From Camellia lanceoleosa (lineage: Eukaryota > Streptophyta > Magnoliopsida > Ericales > Theaceae): a DNA stretch of 64,000 nucleotides. The DNA lies in NCBI GenBank assembly GCA_025200525.1, contig CM045760.1:44659932-44723931 (forward strand), in the 5' to 3' direction. The notes beneath the pieces were generated by a model. The model had not been told where the DNA came from, did no database searches, and worked only from the letters and a program-made list of their open reading frames with translations. This document shows positions 45,384-55,715 of the stretch, piece by piece (position 1 is the first letter of the stretch; each line of letters opens with the position of its first letter). The position numbers and the translations under genes are program-made.

Positions 45384-46349
45384 ATGACGCAGAATTCAGA
45401 AGAGATCGTGGTTATGATAGCCGCGTTGGGTCAAGGAATCACTCCACAAAGTGAGACCAATATTGATATGCCGCATCCACCTAGGTCGCCTGCTGCACAC
45501 CCGGTTTGGACCCCTCAACTATATTAGGCTCGCGAGCCTACTACATTTGAACTGATGGGGATGATAGGTGATCTCCAGAGGTCCGTGGCAGATCTCGCCT
45601 ATGGAATGTCCGCTTCGCCACCAGCCGCACCATATGCCGGAGGTTTTATACCCCAGGAGCCCCCGTTGTTGGGACGGATCGTGATTGAACTTAGCCAACC
45701 AGAGATGGCCTCCAACTATAACAATGACATGTCAACGTCAACCCAAACCCTTGATCAGGCCGAGGCCAGAGGTAAAGACAAAATGAAGGCAGATGCCGAT
45801 CCTATCGAACAACTGTTGTGGGCAGTCGAGGCTTTGAAAGCCGCGGGGATGAACAAGCAACAGGTATCTGCAGTTGTGACAAAAGTTATGGAGGATACTT
45901 TCCCCACTCCACCTGAGGGTAGTTCAAGCCAGTTAGAGAACCGGGATAAGCCCCGTCATGCCAGAACAGCTCCTCCCGTTCCCAACCTTGTACCCGGGAA
46001 GGATAAGAAATCCAAGACGGCACCTGCCGACCCATTTGCTAGTGCGTCTAGCAAGAGTGCTCAACCTTCGAAGTATCTGCCCTGAGGGCGCAGGGTCTTC
46101 CATGCTCTCTACATGCCATTGTCCAAGGCACTTCAGATCCTTGCCGAGAGGGGACACCTTAAACCCTTGGAGCCTCGGCCCCTCCCGAAGAATCTCCCTG
46201 CTACACATGATGCTGCTTTGTACTGTGTGTACCACCAGCAAACCGGTCATGCTACCGATAATTGCTTCCACCTCCGTCATGAGGTGCAGGATTTGATTGA
46301 CAACGAGGTTATCCTCCCACCCACCTCCGCCAAGTCCGTTACTACCTAG
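45384..46349 (+). pseudogene. Shrunken gag of the Tat-like element
   Basis: One frame from the ATG at 45384 to 46349, with in-frame stops near 45525 and at 46083-46085. The N-terminal part is Pro/Ala- and Lys-rich with a DLQRSVADL helix and an AVEALKAAGMNKQQV segment. The C-terminal part has LSKALQILAERGHLKPLEPR and the zinc-finger text YCVYHQQTGHATDNCFHLRH followed by VQDLIDNEVI, a hallmark of Tat-lineage Gag. The usual central retrotransposon-gag domain seems to be missing, so this is a deletion derivative as well as a pseudogene. It would have been the coat protein of the particle. Confidence 0.8.
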
Positions 46350-47960
46350 CTATTGGATTTTGAGGACACAGATACTGCGAGTATGTAATTAGAGAGTGAA
46401 CCGCCTGCGGGCAGTGCCTGGTGCATTATGGATGTGGCGTCTGGCACGCATTTTTGAGCATCTGCGAATACTAATTTTGTAAATTCTGGCTTGGGTGTCG
46501 AGTCAGTCTTTTGCTTTGTTTTGAGTCTGTCTCATTGTCTTGAGTCAGTCCTTTTGCTTACGGGTCTGTCTTGTTGTAGCGAGTCAACCTCCCCCCTTTT
46601 GTATAGAATGCTAGGTGATTTCGGGGTTGTTGCCTCGAACACCGTTTTGTCTTGTAATTACCCGTTTTTGGTTTTTGAGTCTGTCTCTGCCGAGGGGCCA
46701 GTTATACCAACAAATCTGAATGAAACAGCTGTGGCTATCTCATTTTCGTGCTTGCTTTCATTGTGAGTTAGTTGTGCCAGAGGAGGCGAATGGAACGACA
46801 GTACGTTCTACCTGCTCTTTTGTACTCTGAAAATTATTACAATGACCTAAGTTTTTTTTTTTAAAAAAAAACCCTTTTTTGAGCACTGCGGTGGTAAAAA
46901 CGAAGAGGAAGGAATTCCTCGGGCTTTGCAAAACTTGATCATATTTGAGAGAAAGATAGGCATGCTAAGCCTTTTTATGAATGAAATCATGCTTGTCAGC
47001 GTGAGTACTAAGAAGGACCCTGGCCTGATCCAGATTAGTTTCACACTATCTTTAGCGCGAGTGTTTGTCGCTTTCTTAAAAATTTTCAAAAAACAAAATG
47101 TTTTGCGTGGTCCTGTGAAGACTTGTGTGGAATTGCTCTTGAGATTGTGCAGCCTAGGATCGCTCTCAGCCTCGAGATTCGACCTATCTGTTTCGAACTT
47201 GGAATCCATTCAAAATGCTCAACAACCAATTGCCATGAAAGGCCTGTGCAACCCGATTTGAAGCAACCCTTGAGCAAGAGGTACCAAATTCAGATCAAGA
47301 AGATTAGATCTCACCGGAAGAGGCTCGTGAAGCGACCGTGATGGATTCTTCTGCAAATTAAAACAACAGCCACTCTCCTGGATACAGAGGGCTTCAATTT
47401 CAAAATCATTTTGGCATGGACTTGTTACACTTTTACCCTTTGAGAGGCTCGCTGGGCTGAAAACCCGGAAGGGTGACCCAAGCAAAAGTTAGAGCAAGAA
47501 AAAAGAAAAGAACGAAAAAAAAAATACGAAAAAAGGGAAGAAGAAAATCAAAGAAAAGAACAAAAAAAAATGAAAAAAAAAAAGAAATGAAAAAAAAAAG
47601 TTGAAAAAAGAAAGAAGAAAAAGAGGCTCACAAGGTCGAAAACCTGCAACAGGCACCTTGGCAAAAGTTAGAGCCTAAAAAGTGAAGGTTAAAATACCCG
47701 AGTGTACCTTAACCGGAACTACGTAAGGCTTGATTCCCATGTTTGGGATACGTAGGCAACTTCATCTTGAAGTCCAGCCCCCGACGCTTTCATAGCGCCC
47801 CAGTCCATGTAATGGTTTTGATTATCCTTGCCTCTTATGCATCCGACAATTCGGATGTAACAACCGGAACTACGTAGGCTTGATTCCCATGTTTGGGATA
47901 CGTAGGCAACTTCATCCTAAAGTCCAGCCACCATTGCTCTTACAGTGACTGTGTCCATAT
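46350..47960 (+). other. Post-gag remnant and Tat-type conserved non-coding text
   Basis: 46350-47400 holds stop-ridden frames without recognisable pol motifs. At 47440-47490 and 47620-47670 the text GAGGCTCGCTGGGCTGAAAA.CC and GCAAAAGTTAGAGC occurs twice around a 47489-47625 A-rich tract. ACCGGAACTACGTA with GGGATACGTAGGCAAC occurs at 47708-47765 and 47857-47915. Similar text is found near the 3' side of Tat/Ogre elements, so pol was lost between gag and this point. Confidence 0.6.
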
Positions 47961-48041
47961 ATTGGTTCAGACCATCGTCTTCGGAGTTCAGTCGTCACTG
48001 ATAAAAGCAGTTTACAGCATGCTGCGGCACCATCCAAACAA

Positions 48042-48137
48042 GGGGCAACTTTCCGTTGCCGCAAGTTACCGTCCAAACCAGGGGCAACTTTCCGTTGCCA
48101 TGTATCCCCTTCAAGCAAGGGGCAATTTTCCGTTGCC
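48042..48137 (+). repeat. Three copies of a 19-bp hairpin-forming motif
   Basis: GGGGCAACTTTCCGTTGCC at 48042 and 48081, and with one change at 48119. GGCAAC and GTTGCC within each unit are complementary, so each could fold into a small stem. The spacing is 38-39 bp. Confidence 0.9.
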
Positions 48138-48139
48138 TC

Positions 48140-49493
48140 CGATCCGAGGTTGCGCATCTCGAGGGTAAGTTCCGTGCTCGTTGAGCATTGATTGTTTGCA
48201 AAGATAGTTTTTGAAATTTTTTATTAAAGTTGACTATTTTCTCGAAAACTATTTCATTTTCCAAAAACCGGACCATCTTCTTGGACCCAAAAAGGAAAAT
48301 TTTCAGTGCTCACAGCCTGACTTGCATGATTTTCAAATCAAAAATCGAACAAGTATGTTAATCCGACTTGCATTTTGGTCAAAACTATTTTAGAAAACAA
48401 AAAATGGTCAAAGTGACGAACTAGGGGCGCAATTGAGTCAGGTCTCCTGTCTTTTCCCCGCCGTCAACATACTTGCCAGAAAGGCACTCTATCCACCAGA
48501 AGAAATAGCCGTGAGCTAACGGTGTTGGGCATGAACCCGCAACTCCCTATTCATCCATCAATCACCTTGGGGAGGGATGAAAAATGAGAGAATAAAGAAT
48601 AGAGAGGTGTAAGTGGAAAGAGAAGTGAGCATGAGGGTTTTGAGAGAAAAACCGAGCCTGAGGGCCGAGCGATGTGAGAAGCATAAATTAGAAAGGGTGG
48701 GAACAAAACCCGGGGAAACTGGCTCCTCGTGATCTGAGGTCTCTCATTCTTGTAAACGCGTCCGTGAGTCGTGTCTTTTACGTTGTTTTGTCGCAATTCT
48801 TGTCTTGAGTCTTTTCCGGGTGTGCCTCGTTGTGTTTGGGTCGTGTACCTTTTGTTTGAGTCTTTCTCGCTGTGTTCAGTTGCAGGCTCGATACCCCGGT
48901 TGAAAACCCTTTTTTATTTCAAAAAAATCGCTTATGCTCAGAGTGCTGTGTCATTCTCTACATTTAGGCGCAGCAAAAGAAGAAAAGGAAAATTTGGAGC
49001 ATCTGAGTATGCTTTAATTTCAGTCGGTTTCACCTTCGTAGTCCGTCTTGTCAGATTGGGGCTATTTGGTCAGGGTTGGCTGTGCGCAGAATAAACCAAG
49101 TATTGTGTTGTGGGCTGTACGCAGACTAATTCTCAGTAGAGTACGGGCTGTGTGTTCAGGTTAAACAGTGGTTTGCATGAGTGGTTTGCTATTAACTGGT
49201 TCATTACCTGGTTACTACAATGCAAATATTTGATTTTCAGACAACAAATCAATCCCATTGTGATGTGATGCAGCATGATACAATGCAGTACAAAGTATGG
49301 AATGTACAGATATAACACTTTTTTAGACAAAAAGAGTTTGTTTCATTTCATATAATCTCGTTCAAGTACAAAGTTTTGAAGAAAACAAAAACCTGCCTGC
49401 GGCGGTACAAGATACTAGGGCTACCGACTAAAAAAAAAAGAAGAAAAGAAAAAGTACAAAAAGCGAAGAAAGCAGCAAAAGTCTGGGTCATCA
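48140..49493. other. Non-coding spacer 3' of the antisense gene
   Basis: No gene or clear repeat. Between 49370 and 49490 an A-rich stretch (minus strand T-rich) may hold the 3' end of the antisense PMD transcript. Confidence 0.5.
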
Positions 49494-49820
49494 TTAGTAG
49501 TCTCGGGCCTGGGGATCTATCCTCGCCCTCTTCCTGGACAAAGGTCCAGGAGCATCGTCGTCAGCACCATCATCTGAACCTGAGTCTGAACCGTCTCCGG
49601 TCTCCTCCTCAGATGATCTCGCCTCTGCCTCTGCCTCTGCCTCTGCCTCGGACTCGGACTCGAACTCATCCTCATCATCAGGAATGGGTACTCGAGAGCT
49701 ACTCCCGACATGAGCACGCCCCACCCTGTCACGTGAATGTCCAGTGTCTCCACGCCCTCCACGAACAGGAATAGAGGGCCCAGCTGGAGCACCACCCACC
49801 GAAGGGATCTGGAAAGGAGG
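49494..49820 (-). CDS. PMD gene exon 6
   Basis: Acceptor GCTTTTCAG|CCTCC, stop TAG near 49494. Pro/Gly-rich start, then acidic EAEAEAEAEA and DDGADDD runs and a basic RKRARI motif. Confidence 0.8.
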   Translation of the reverse strand, partial: PPFQIPSVGGAPAGPSIPVRGGRGDTGHSRDRVGRAHVGSSSRVPIPDDEDEFESESEAEAEAEAEARSSEEETGDGSDSGSDDGADDDAPGPLSRKRARIDPQARDY

Positions 49821-50157
49821 CTGAAAAGCATAAAAGGCAAATGCATCAGTACTCCGTGAGTAGTGTATCAGTGCAGAATACAGTGTATGAATATAGCGTG
49901 TGAATGCCGTGAGCAGTGTATCAGTGCAGAATACAGCGTGTGAATGCCGTGAACAGTATATCGGTGTAGAATACAAAGCGATGAGTACGAGTGTGAACGC
50001 TATGAGCGAGCAGTATCAATGCGAATGCACGGTATAAGTACAAAGGTGTGAATACAGCAGGCGAATGCTATGAACAGTTTATCAGGTGTTGTGTCGTGCA
50101 TCAGATTATGCGAATCAGTTTTCGTATGGTTTGAGACTGTGGTCAGAAAGAACATAC

Positions 50158-50256
50158 CAGAATACTGTAAAGGGCCAGGAGGTCGAAGGTCCGCTGAAGC
50201 ATCCCCATCATGGAGGCATTCAGCTCCAGAGACTGCCGGGTGTACTCGGAGGACGC
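50158..50256 (-). CDS. PMD gene exon 5
   Basis: Acceptor TTTTGCAG|GCGTCC, donor ATTCTG|GTATGT, 33 codons, with a helical SLELNASMMGMLQRTFDLL segment. Confidence 0.8.
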
Positions 50257-50349
50257 CTGCAAAAGTATCAGATGCATCAGTATTCTGCGGGATATCAAAT
50301 AAACTGAAATGAAATAACAATACAAGATGCGAAATGAAGTAATACATAC

Positions 50350-50898
50350 CGAAGGCAAGTTAGGGACACCGACCAACTCATGATCAGCCGGGAGAGGAGT
50401 AAAGGGGATCTGGTAGGTCGCCCCACCCTGCCCTCTGCATGTTAGTGAAGTGGGCAGAGCAGGCCAGCCGGTCCCCCGCCCTCTATGAACTCCGCCCCTG
50501 CCACGGACTCGAGCCCTCCTCGACGCTCCCGCTCTAGCCGCCGGCGCTGCTGGCCTCTCCCTCCCAGCTCGGCGATCACCACCCAAGGGTCGCATGATGT
50601 AGGTCCGGACGTACTCGGCATAGTCGCCCTCGTCTCTGTGACGCTCCGCGCCCCAGCCAATGGTGTACTCCCTCAGGTGTGCGAGGGAAAGCCTCTCTGT
50701 ATGCCTCATATATGTAGAAGGCGGACCCGGAACTATCTGCTCCGGTAAACCCAGGGTCTGACGCAAGAAGCGCTCCCCCAGGTACCAAGCCCGACAGACC
50801 GGGCCCTCCAACAGAATCCGGAGACGGGCAATCTCCTCAGCACTCTCATAGTGATCCCTCACCACGGCCGGCAATGGAGCCCAAGGCTGTCAGGTGAT
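50350..50898 (-). CDS. PMD gene exon 4
   Basis: Acceptor ACCCGCAG|ATCACC, donor CCTTCG|GTATGT, 183 codons. A TGA (expected tryptophan) is the third codon; otherwise open. It ends with Arg/Gly-rich and Pro-rich parts. Confidence 0.85.
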
Positions 50899-50987
50899 CT
50901 GCGGGTACAAATGCAGTTTGTTACCTATCTGTTATCGAAAATACAGTGCTAAAGCGAAGCTTAAACAAACTCTAAAGTTGAACATAC

Positions 50988-51149
50988 CTCCGCGGCAGTG
51001 ATGGTATCGAAGTAGCGGCGGAAAAAGATGAAAGACTCCCGCGATCTCCGCACACACCGCATGTCAAAGCGATGAGAAAAGGGGACGTCAAGCGGGATCT
51101 CTACATCGGGTACTGGGGCAAGCCTGGGAAAGTAGGCGTAGACCCACAA
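50988..51149 (-). CDS. PMD gene exon 3
   Basis: Acceptor TTCTGCAG|TTGTGG, donor GCGGAG|GTATGT, 54 codons, open. It starts LWVYAYFPRLAPV. Confidence 0.85.
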
Positions 51150-51406
51150 CTGCAGAACAAATATCAGTATGACTATCAGATAAAGCAGAATACAGAATAA
51201 AGCAAGAATGGCAGAGCCGTGTGTTGTATAGTGTATTGTACATAGGGTACAGTGTGTGCAGTGTACAGTTAGTGTAAAGCAGAGTATATGTGTGTGCCGC
51301 ATGTGCAGTATATAGTCAGTAAGAGGTAGACAGTGGTGTGTGCAATGTACGGGATACAGAAGATGTAAAGCAGAAAGCAGAAATGTAAAAAGGAAAGAAG
51401 ATGTAC

Positions 51407-52070
51407 CTCTCAAGCTCGCCAGTATCCGCCAAGAGGCTGTCCGGTGAGGCGGGAAGAAGAGCTCATGTAACCGTACAATGTGGCCAAGCCTGCGCCACCC
51501 CAGTCATAGCGGCGGATCCGTCTGACATCCACTAGTGCGCTCAATAGACATAGAGGCACGATGTTCGCCCGGTCGGCGAATAGGGTCGTCCCGAGCAGAA
51601 ACATGATGAAGCCCCGCGCATACTGATCCACCTCCTCTGGGGTCATCTGTGCCTCCTCCGCCAAGGCTCGCTGAATCCGGAACTGGCAATTGAACCATGA
51701 GTATCTGACAAACCCTGCTCGAGCAAGGGGAGGCTGAGTGCTGAGCAGGTACAGCTGGGCGGCGTCCCACTCACCCATATCAGTGTCGAAGGGAATCGGA
51801 TCCCCCTACCCCGATGCCAGTAAGCATCGAGAAGTCATAAGGGGTCATCGTCATGTCCCCTGCGACGGAGAAGTGGAAGGAGTTGGTGGTATCCCACCAC
51901 CTCTCCACTAAAGCAGCGAGCAAGGGCCTGCGGGTGGTAAGCTGGGAGAGCCCCCTGCAGAAGATGTCGAAACCCGCCTCGTCGATGATGTGGCGAACCA
52001 CATCTGGAAACTCCGCATACCAGTCCTGAGCAACAATGTTCCCATACCCACAGATGGTATGGGAGTCCCT
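51407..52070 (-). CDS. PMD gene exon 2 (core, with frameshift and stop)
   Basis: Acceptor GATTACAG|AGGG, donor GAG|GTACAT. It holds most of the PMD. A one-base surplus at 51802-51806 shifts the frame, and a TGA replaces a tryptophan codon two codons before the donor. Confidence 0.85.
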
Positions 52071-52531
52071 CTGTAATCAAAAACAACAATTGCGAAGCAA
52101 TATTCAAGATACAGTTTTGAGAAGCATACAGATATAGTGTGTGTGTGCATGTTTTTTTTTAGATTCAAACAGACATCGGGTGCCGGTGTACTAGCAGTGA
52201 ACTACGACGTGTGATGCGTCAGCGTGTTTGAGTGGTTCAGGGCAAATACGGCATATGTGCACATTTTTCAGAAATCAAATAGATATCGGACGCCGGTGTG
52301 TCCACAGTGAAGTACAGTATGTGTTGTGTCAATGTGTTTGAGCAATTCAGGGCTAGTGCAGTGTGTGTGCGCGTGTAAGTTTCAAGTAGTTATCAGTTGC
52401 AAGTGTATTCACAGTCAACTATAGTGTACAGTGCATCAGTGCATTCGAACTAAGCAGTTAAAGAACATAATCAACTATGGCAGTTTAAGTGTTCTACATT
52501 GCGGAAAATTGAAACCGGGGGAAGAATGTAC

Positions 52532-52759
52532 CTCAGAGGCGCCGTGCGACAAGTGCGACTCTGGCTCACGGAGTAGTAGCTCGGGTGCTACGCCCCTCTC
52601 GAAGCTCCGGAACTGGCGTAGTTCGTTAGGGAACATCACGTGAACCGCGGGCCTGTAGGTCTCTAGATCGAACAGCCGGATGCGGAGTGGCAAGGGCTCG
52701 GCCTCGGGGTCCATCTCGAGCTCTGGAGGAGCCCCACCCTCTGGAAGATCATCCACCAT
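52532..52759 (-). CDS. PMD gene exon 1
   Basis: ATG at 52759, 76 codons, donor TCTGAG|GTACAT. Acidic start, then RIRLFDLETYRPAVHVMF. No PMD motif yet. Confidence 0.75.
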
Positions 52760-53116
52760 CTCGAAGAGAATGAGAAAATGGCCGAAAGGAGGAAAAATGG
52801 GAGAGAATATGAAGAGTCAACAAAAAGTCAACCCCGGGAGGGTCGGAAATGGCCGGGAAAGTCGGAGTGCGGAAAAGTCACGGATATCGAGGAAAACTCG
52901 AGGGAAGCAAGCCCCGAGTGGTGGAAATCAAAAACAGGACACCGAAACGAAGTTTCGTTCGGTTGAAAATGTCCGAAACGCGAAGGAGATCGCGAATCGA
53001 ACAACGAAATCAAGGCTAGAACGCAAGAAAACGAGGAGATCGAAGGACGAAAACATGCTAGGAAGAGGGAGAAAGGTTTTTTGCCCAAGGAGATGCGAGA
53101 AATATAGGGCTAGAGG

Positions 53117-53129
53117 CCCTATATTTAAA
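53117..53129 (-). promoter_or_regulatory. TATA-like box of the antisense PMD gene
   Basis: On the minus strand TTTAAATATAGGG, some 360 bases before the PMD start codon. A short upstream leader with a start codon-poor sequence fits a 5' UTR. Confidence 0.45.
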
Positions 53130-53164
53130 GACCCACGGCCGAAATGTCAAAACTGCCCCGAACA

Positions 53165-53290
53165 GGAATAGTTTGCCGGTCGGACACACTCTTTGCCGGT
53201 CGGCAATATTTTGTGCCGATGGAATTGTATCATGGCCGATGGACGGCCGGTGATGCATTTTGATGGCCGGTGGACATCCGATGGTCTCCT
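53165..53290. promoter_or_regulatory. Cluster of GCCGGTCGGC / GCCGATGG motifs
   Basis: TTGCCGGTCGG occurs twice, followed by GCCGATGG, GGCCGATGGACGGCC and GGCCGGTGG. It lies just upstream of the antisense TATA box. The same motif types occur in the LTR upstream of its TATA box (41140-41220) and again at 43245-43365. Confidence 0.5.
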
Positions 53291-53299
53291 ACAGTGGTT

Positions 53300-55715
53300 T
53301 TTGAGCCTTTTACACCTTTTCTTGGGTTATATGAGTGATGCAGAGCCTTCATTGCTTAAAACAGTGCATTTCCAACGCTCAACTAGCTTCCGTTTTGGCC
53401 TCGGATCGTGTCTTTTGTGCGTGGCACTTGAATTCGTGCAAGGTGTATCATTCTCGTATCCTTTTGGCTTTTACAAGACTCAAAAGTTGCCCCATGTGCA
53501 TCGCATTTCAATCGCACTGCCTTGTGCATTGCATTTCAATCGCATTGTTTTGTTCGTCCCGGTCTGGCGAGACCTTAAACACACACGGTCTAGGAGACCT
53601 AAAATCCTTGGGAGGTGCAAGACCTTCACTCGCGTTGTCTAATGCATCACGCTGTTTTGCACATCTCATCGCATTTGGCATGCATTCCTTTGCGTTGTTT
53701 CGCACATCTTATTGCATTTGGCATACATTCCATCGTGCTAATTCGCGCATCTCATTGCATTTGGCATGCATCCCATCGCGCTATCTTGCGCATCGCACCG
53801 TCTAGTGCCCTCGCGTTGTCTAAACGCTTCGCGTTATTTTGCCCAACCCACGGTCTAGGAGACCTAAAATCCTTGGGAGGTGCAAGACCTTCACTCGCGT
53901 TGTCAAACGCACTGCGCTGTTTTGCGCATCTCATTACATTTGGCATGTATTCCATCGCGCGATCTTGCGCATCGCACTATCTTGTGCACCGCATCTCAAA
54001 TTCATGCATTGACCCAAAGTGGGTCCGGCGGGACCGAAAACACGCCACAGTCCGGCGGGACCGAAAACACGTGCGGTCTGGCAAGACCATAAACCCGCTC
54101 CGTCGCATTGTCATGCGTCTCAAAAGCCGCGCGTTGTCGCGCATCTCGAGACCATACATCTTTATTCATTCTCAGTTCATTTGCATTGTCATGCATCTAA
54201 AGCCGCGCGTCGCCACGCATCAAATTTTCATGCATTGTCATGTATTTCAAGTAAACTTGCGTTGTCGCGCACTTCAACATCATGCATCATTTACATTCAA
54301 AAAAACAAACAAAAACATGCATTGTCATGCATACATTTTGCATCCCGGTTTAGGAGACCTTAAATCTTCTGAAGGTGCAATTCCTTTGGTGTTTGTCGTG
54401 CCCGAACGACTTTCGGTGGTCTGGTAAAGCTACCTGCCTGTGTGTGCGGTGAGTTCCTAGAAGACCAACTTGGACGGTGGAAACGAGAGTTCGAACGACT
54501 TATGCCTAGAACGCAAAGGTTCGGGAGTTCCGAGACTAAAGTCTGGTTTAAATACCCAGGGTTGTATCCTCGGCTTGAAATCTGTATGGAAGCCCCATAG
54601 GTTGAGGCAGCATGTCTGCGCTTCAGTTCTGGATACTGAACCAACCTAGTATATCGCCCTGTTGGTAAGATTGGGAAAGCTGCAATCATAGCTGTTGCAT
54701 CATAGTGCATTGTCATGCATCCATTGTAAGTAGTGCATTGACATGCATACATGGTAAATATTGCATTGTCATGCATTGTAGAAAATAAACATGCATTGTC
54801 ATGCATTTCCATTGTAGCTTGCATGCATCCATTGCATTCTCCCCAGCATATCGCATCATACTGCATTGTCATGCATTTTTGTAAATATCCATTCCATTGC
54901 ATATTTGTAGATATTGCATTGTAGCTTGCATGCATTCATTGCATCACTTCCACCTATGGCTTGCGCCTTTCCATGTTGAGCTTGGTCTGGTATGTGCCCA
55001 TACTTTTCACGTCGAAGCATAGTTCAGTAGACCGTTCTATGTTAGCCGCGGCTTGTATGTGTACATCCCTTTCCTAGGCAAGATTTGGTTTGACCCGCGT
55101 GCCATATCCATTGTATCCATTTCCATCCCATTGCATATTTGTAGATATTGCATTGTAGATTGCATGCATTCACTGCATCACCTTCCACCTATGGCTTGCG
55201 TCTTTCCATGTTGAGCTTGGTCTGGTATGTGCCCATACTTCTCGTGTCAAAGCATAGTTCAGTAGACCGTTCTATGTTAGCCGCGGCTTGTTTGCGTACA
55301 TGCCTTTCCTAGGCAAGATTTGGTTTGGCTGCATGCCATATCCATTGTATATATTACATTGTAGTGTAATTTTTGCATCCGGCATTAGGATCATCATTCT
55401 TTCTCCAACGGGTCGTTACCCCACTTATGTCATTTCCCCCCAATACTCGTTCTTGCGTCCGTCTACATTACTCATAGTTCAGTTGATCGTTCTATGGTAG
55501 ACGGACTTGTCACCTCCATCAATCTATTTGACATTTGTGTGGTTTCAAACCGCTCATGATTGGATCATGATTCAATTGCTTTGCATGTAGTTCGCATTGT
55601 TTCAATTGCATTGCATTTTCATTTGCATTATTTATACATTGTTTTGTATATATTGCATATCATTTTGCATTCATTCTTGCATTGTCATGCATGTTGCTAA
55701 CAATATCATACCTGT
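53300..55715 (+). repeat. 3' non-coding tandem-repeat region of the Tat-like element
   Basis: AGACCTAAAATCCTTGGGAG plus GTGCAAGACCTTCACTCGCG occurs at about 53595 and 53860, with a diverged third copy at 54350. Units of GCATTTGGCATGCAT..C recur from 53660 to 53770 and at 53935. GCATTGTCATGCAT recurs many times between 54215 and 54880 and at 55679. A unit of about 233 bp (GTAGATATTGCATTGTAG at 54907 and 55141) is tandemly duplicated over 54900-55355. 55360-55715 has GCATT-rich text. The open frames here follow the repeats and are not genes. Confidence 0.8.

Larger units (their letters stand above)
49494..52759 (-). pseudogene. Plant Mobile Domain (MAIN/MAIL-like) gene, six exons, antisense to the retroelement
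   Basis: Exons on the minus strand: 52759-52532, 52070-51407, 51149-50988, 50898-50350, 50256-50158 and 49820-49494. All five introns are GT-AG and phase 0. The coding length is about 676 codons. Domain order: acidic N-terminal exon; PMD core in exons 2-4 with LLAALVERWWDTTNSFHF, GDMTMTPYDFSMLTG, ARGFIMFLLGTTLFAD, YDWGGAGLATLYG and LWVYAYFPRLAP; an Arg/Gly-rich segment (about 50555-50450); and a C-terminal exon with an (EA)n acidic run, a second acidic run and a basic RKRARI motif that could act in nuclear import. Three lesions: one extra base in a five-G run (51802-51806) after GIGVGG, and two TGG-to-TGA changes (about 51411 and 50891) at tryptophans expected in WELW and WQPW. PMD proteins (MAIN, MAIL1) act in gene silencing and meristem upkeep in Arabidopsis, and PMD genes are known in plant transposons. 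Whether this copy was ever beneficial to the element is unknown. Confidence 0.88.

Noticed and set aside
47489..47625. A-rich tract as a LINE poly(A) tail
   Set aside because: It is mixed with G, lies between two copies of Tat-type text, and has no target duplication or LINE motif beside it.
53335..54427. Long frames with repeated HLIAFGMHS-like text
   Set aside because: They translate the GCATTTGGCATGCAT tandem repeats in several frames; no protein family features.
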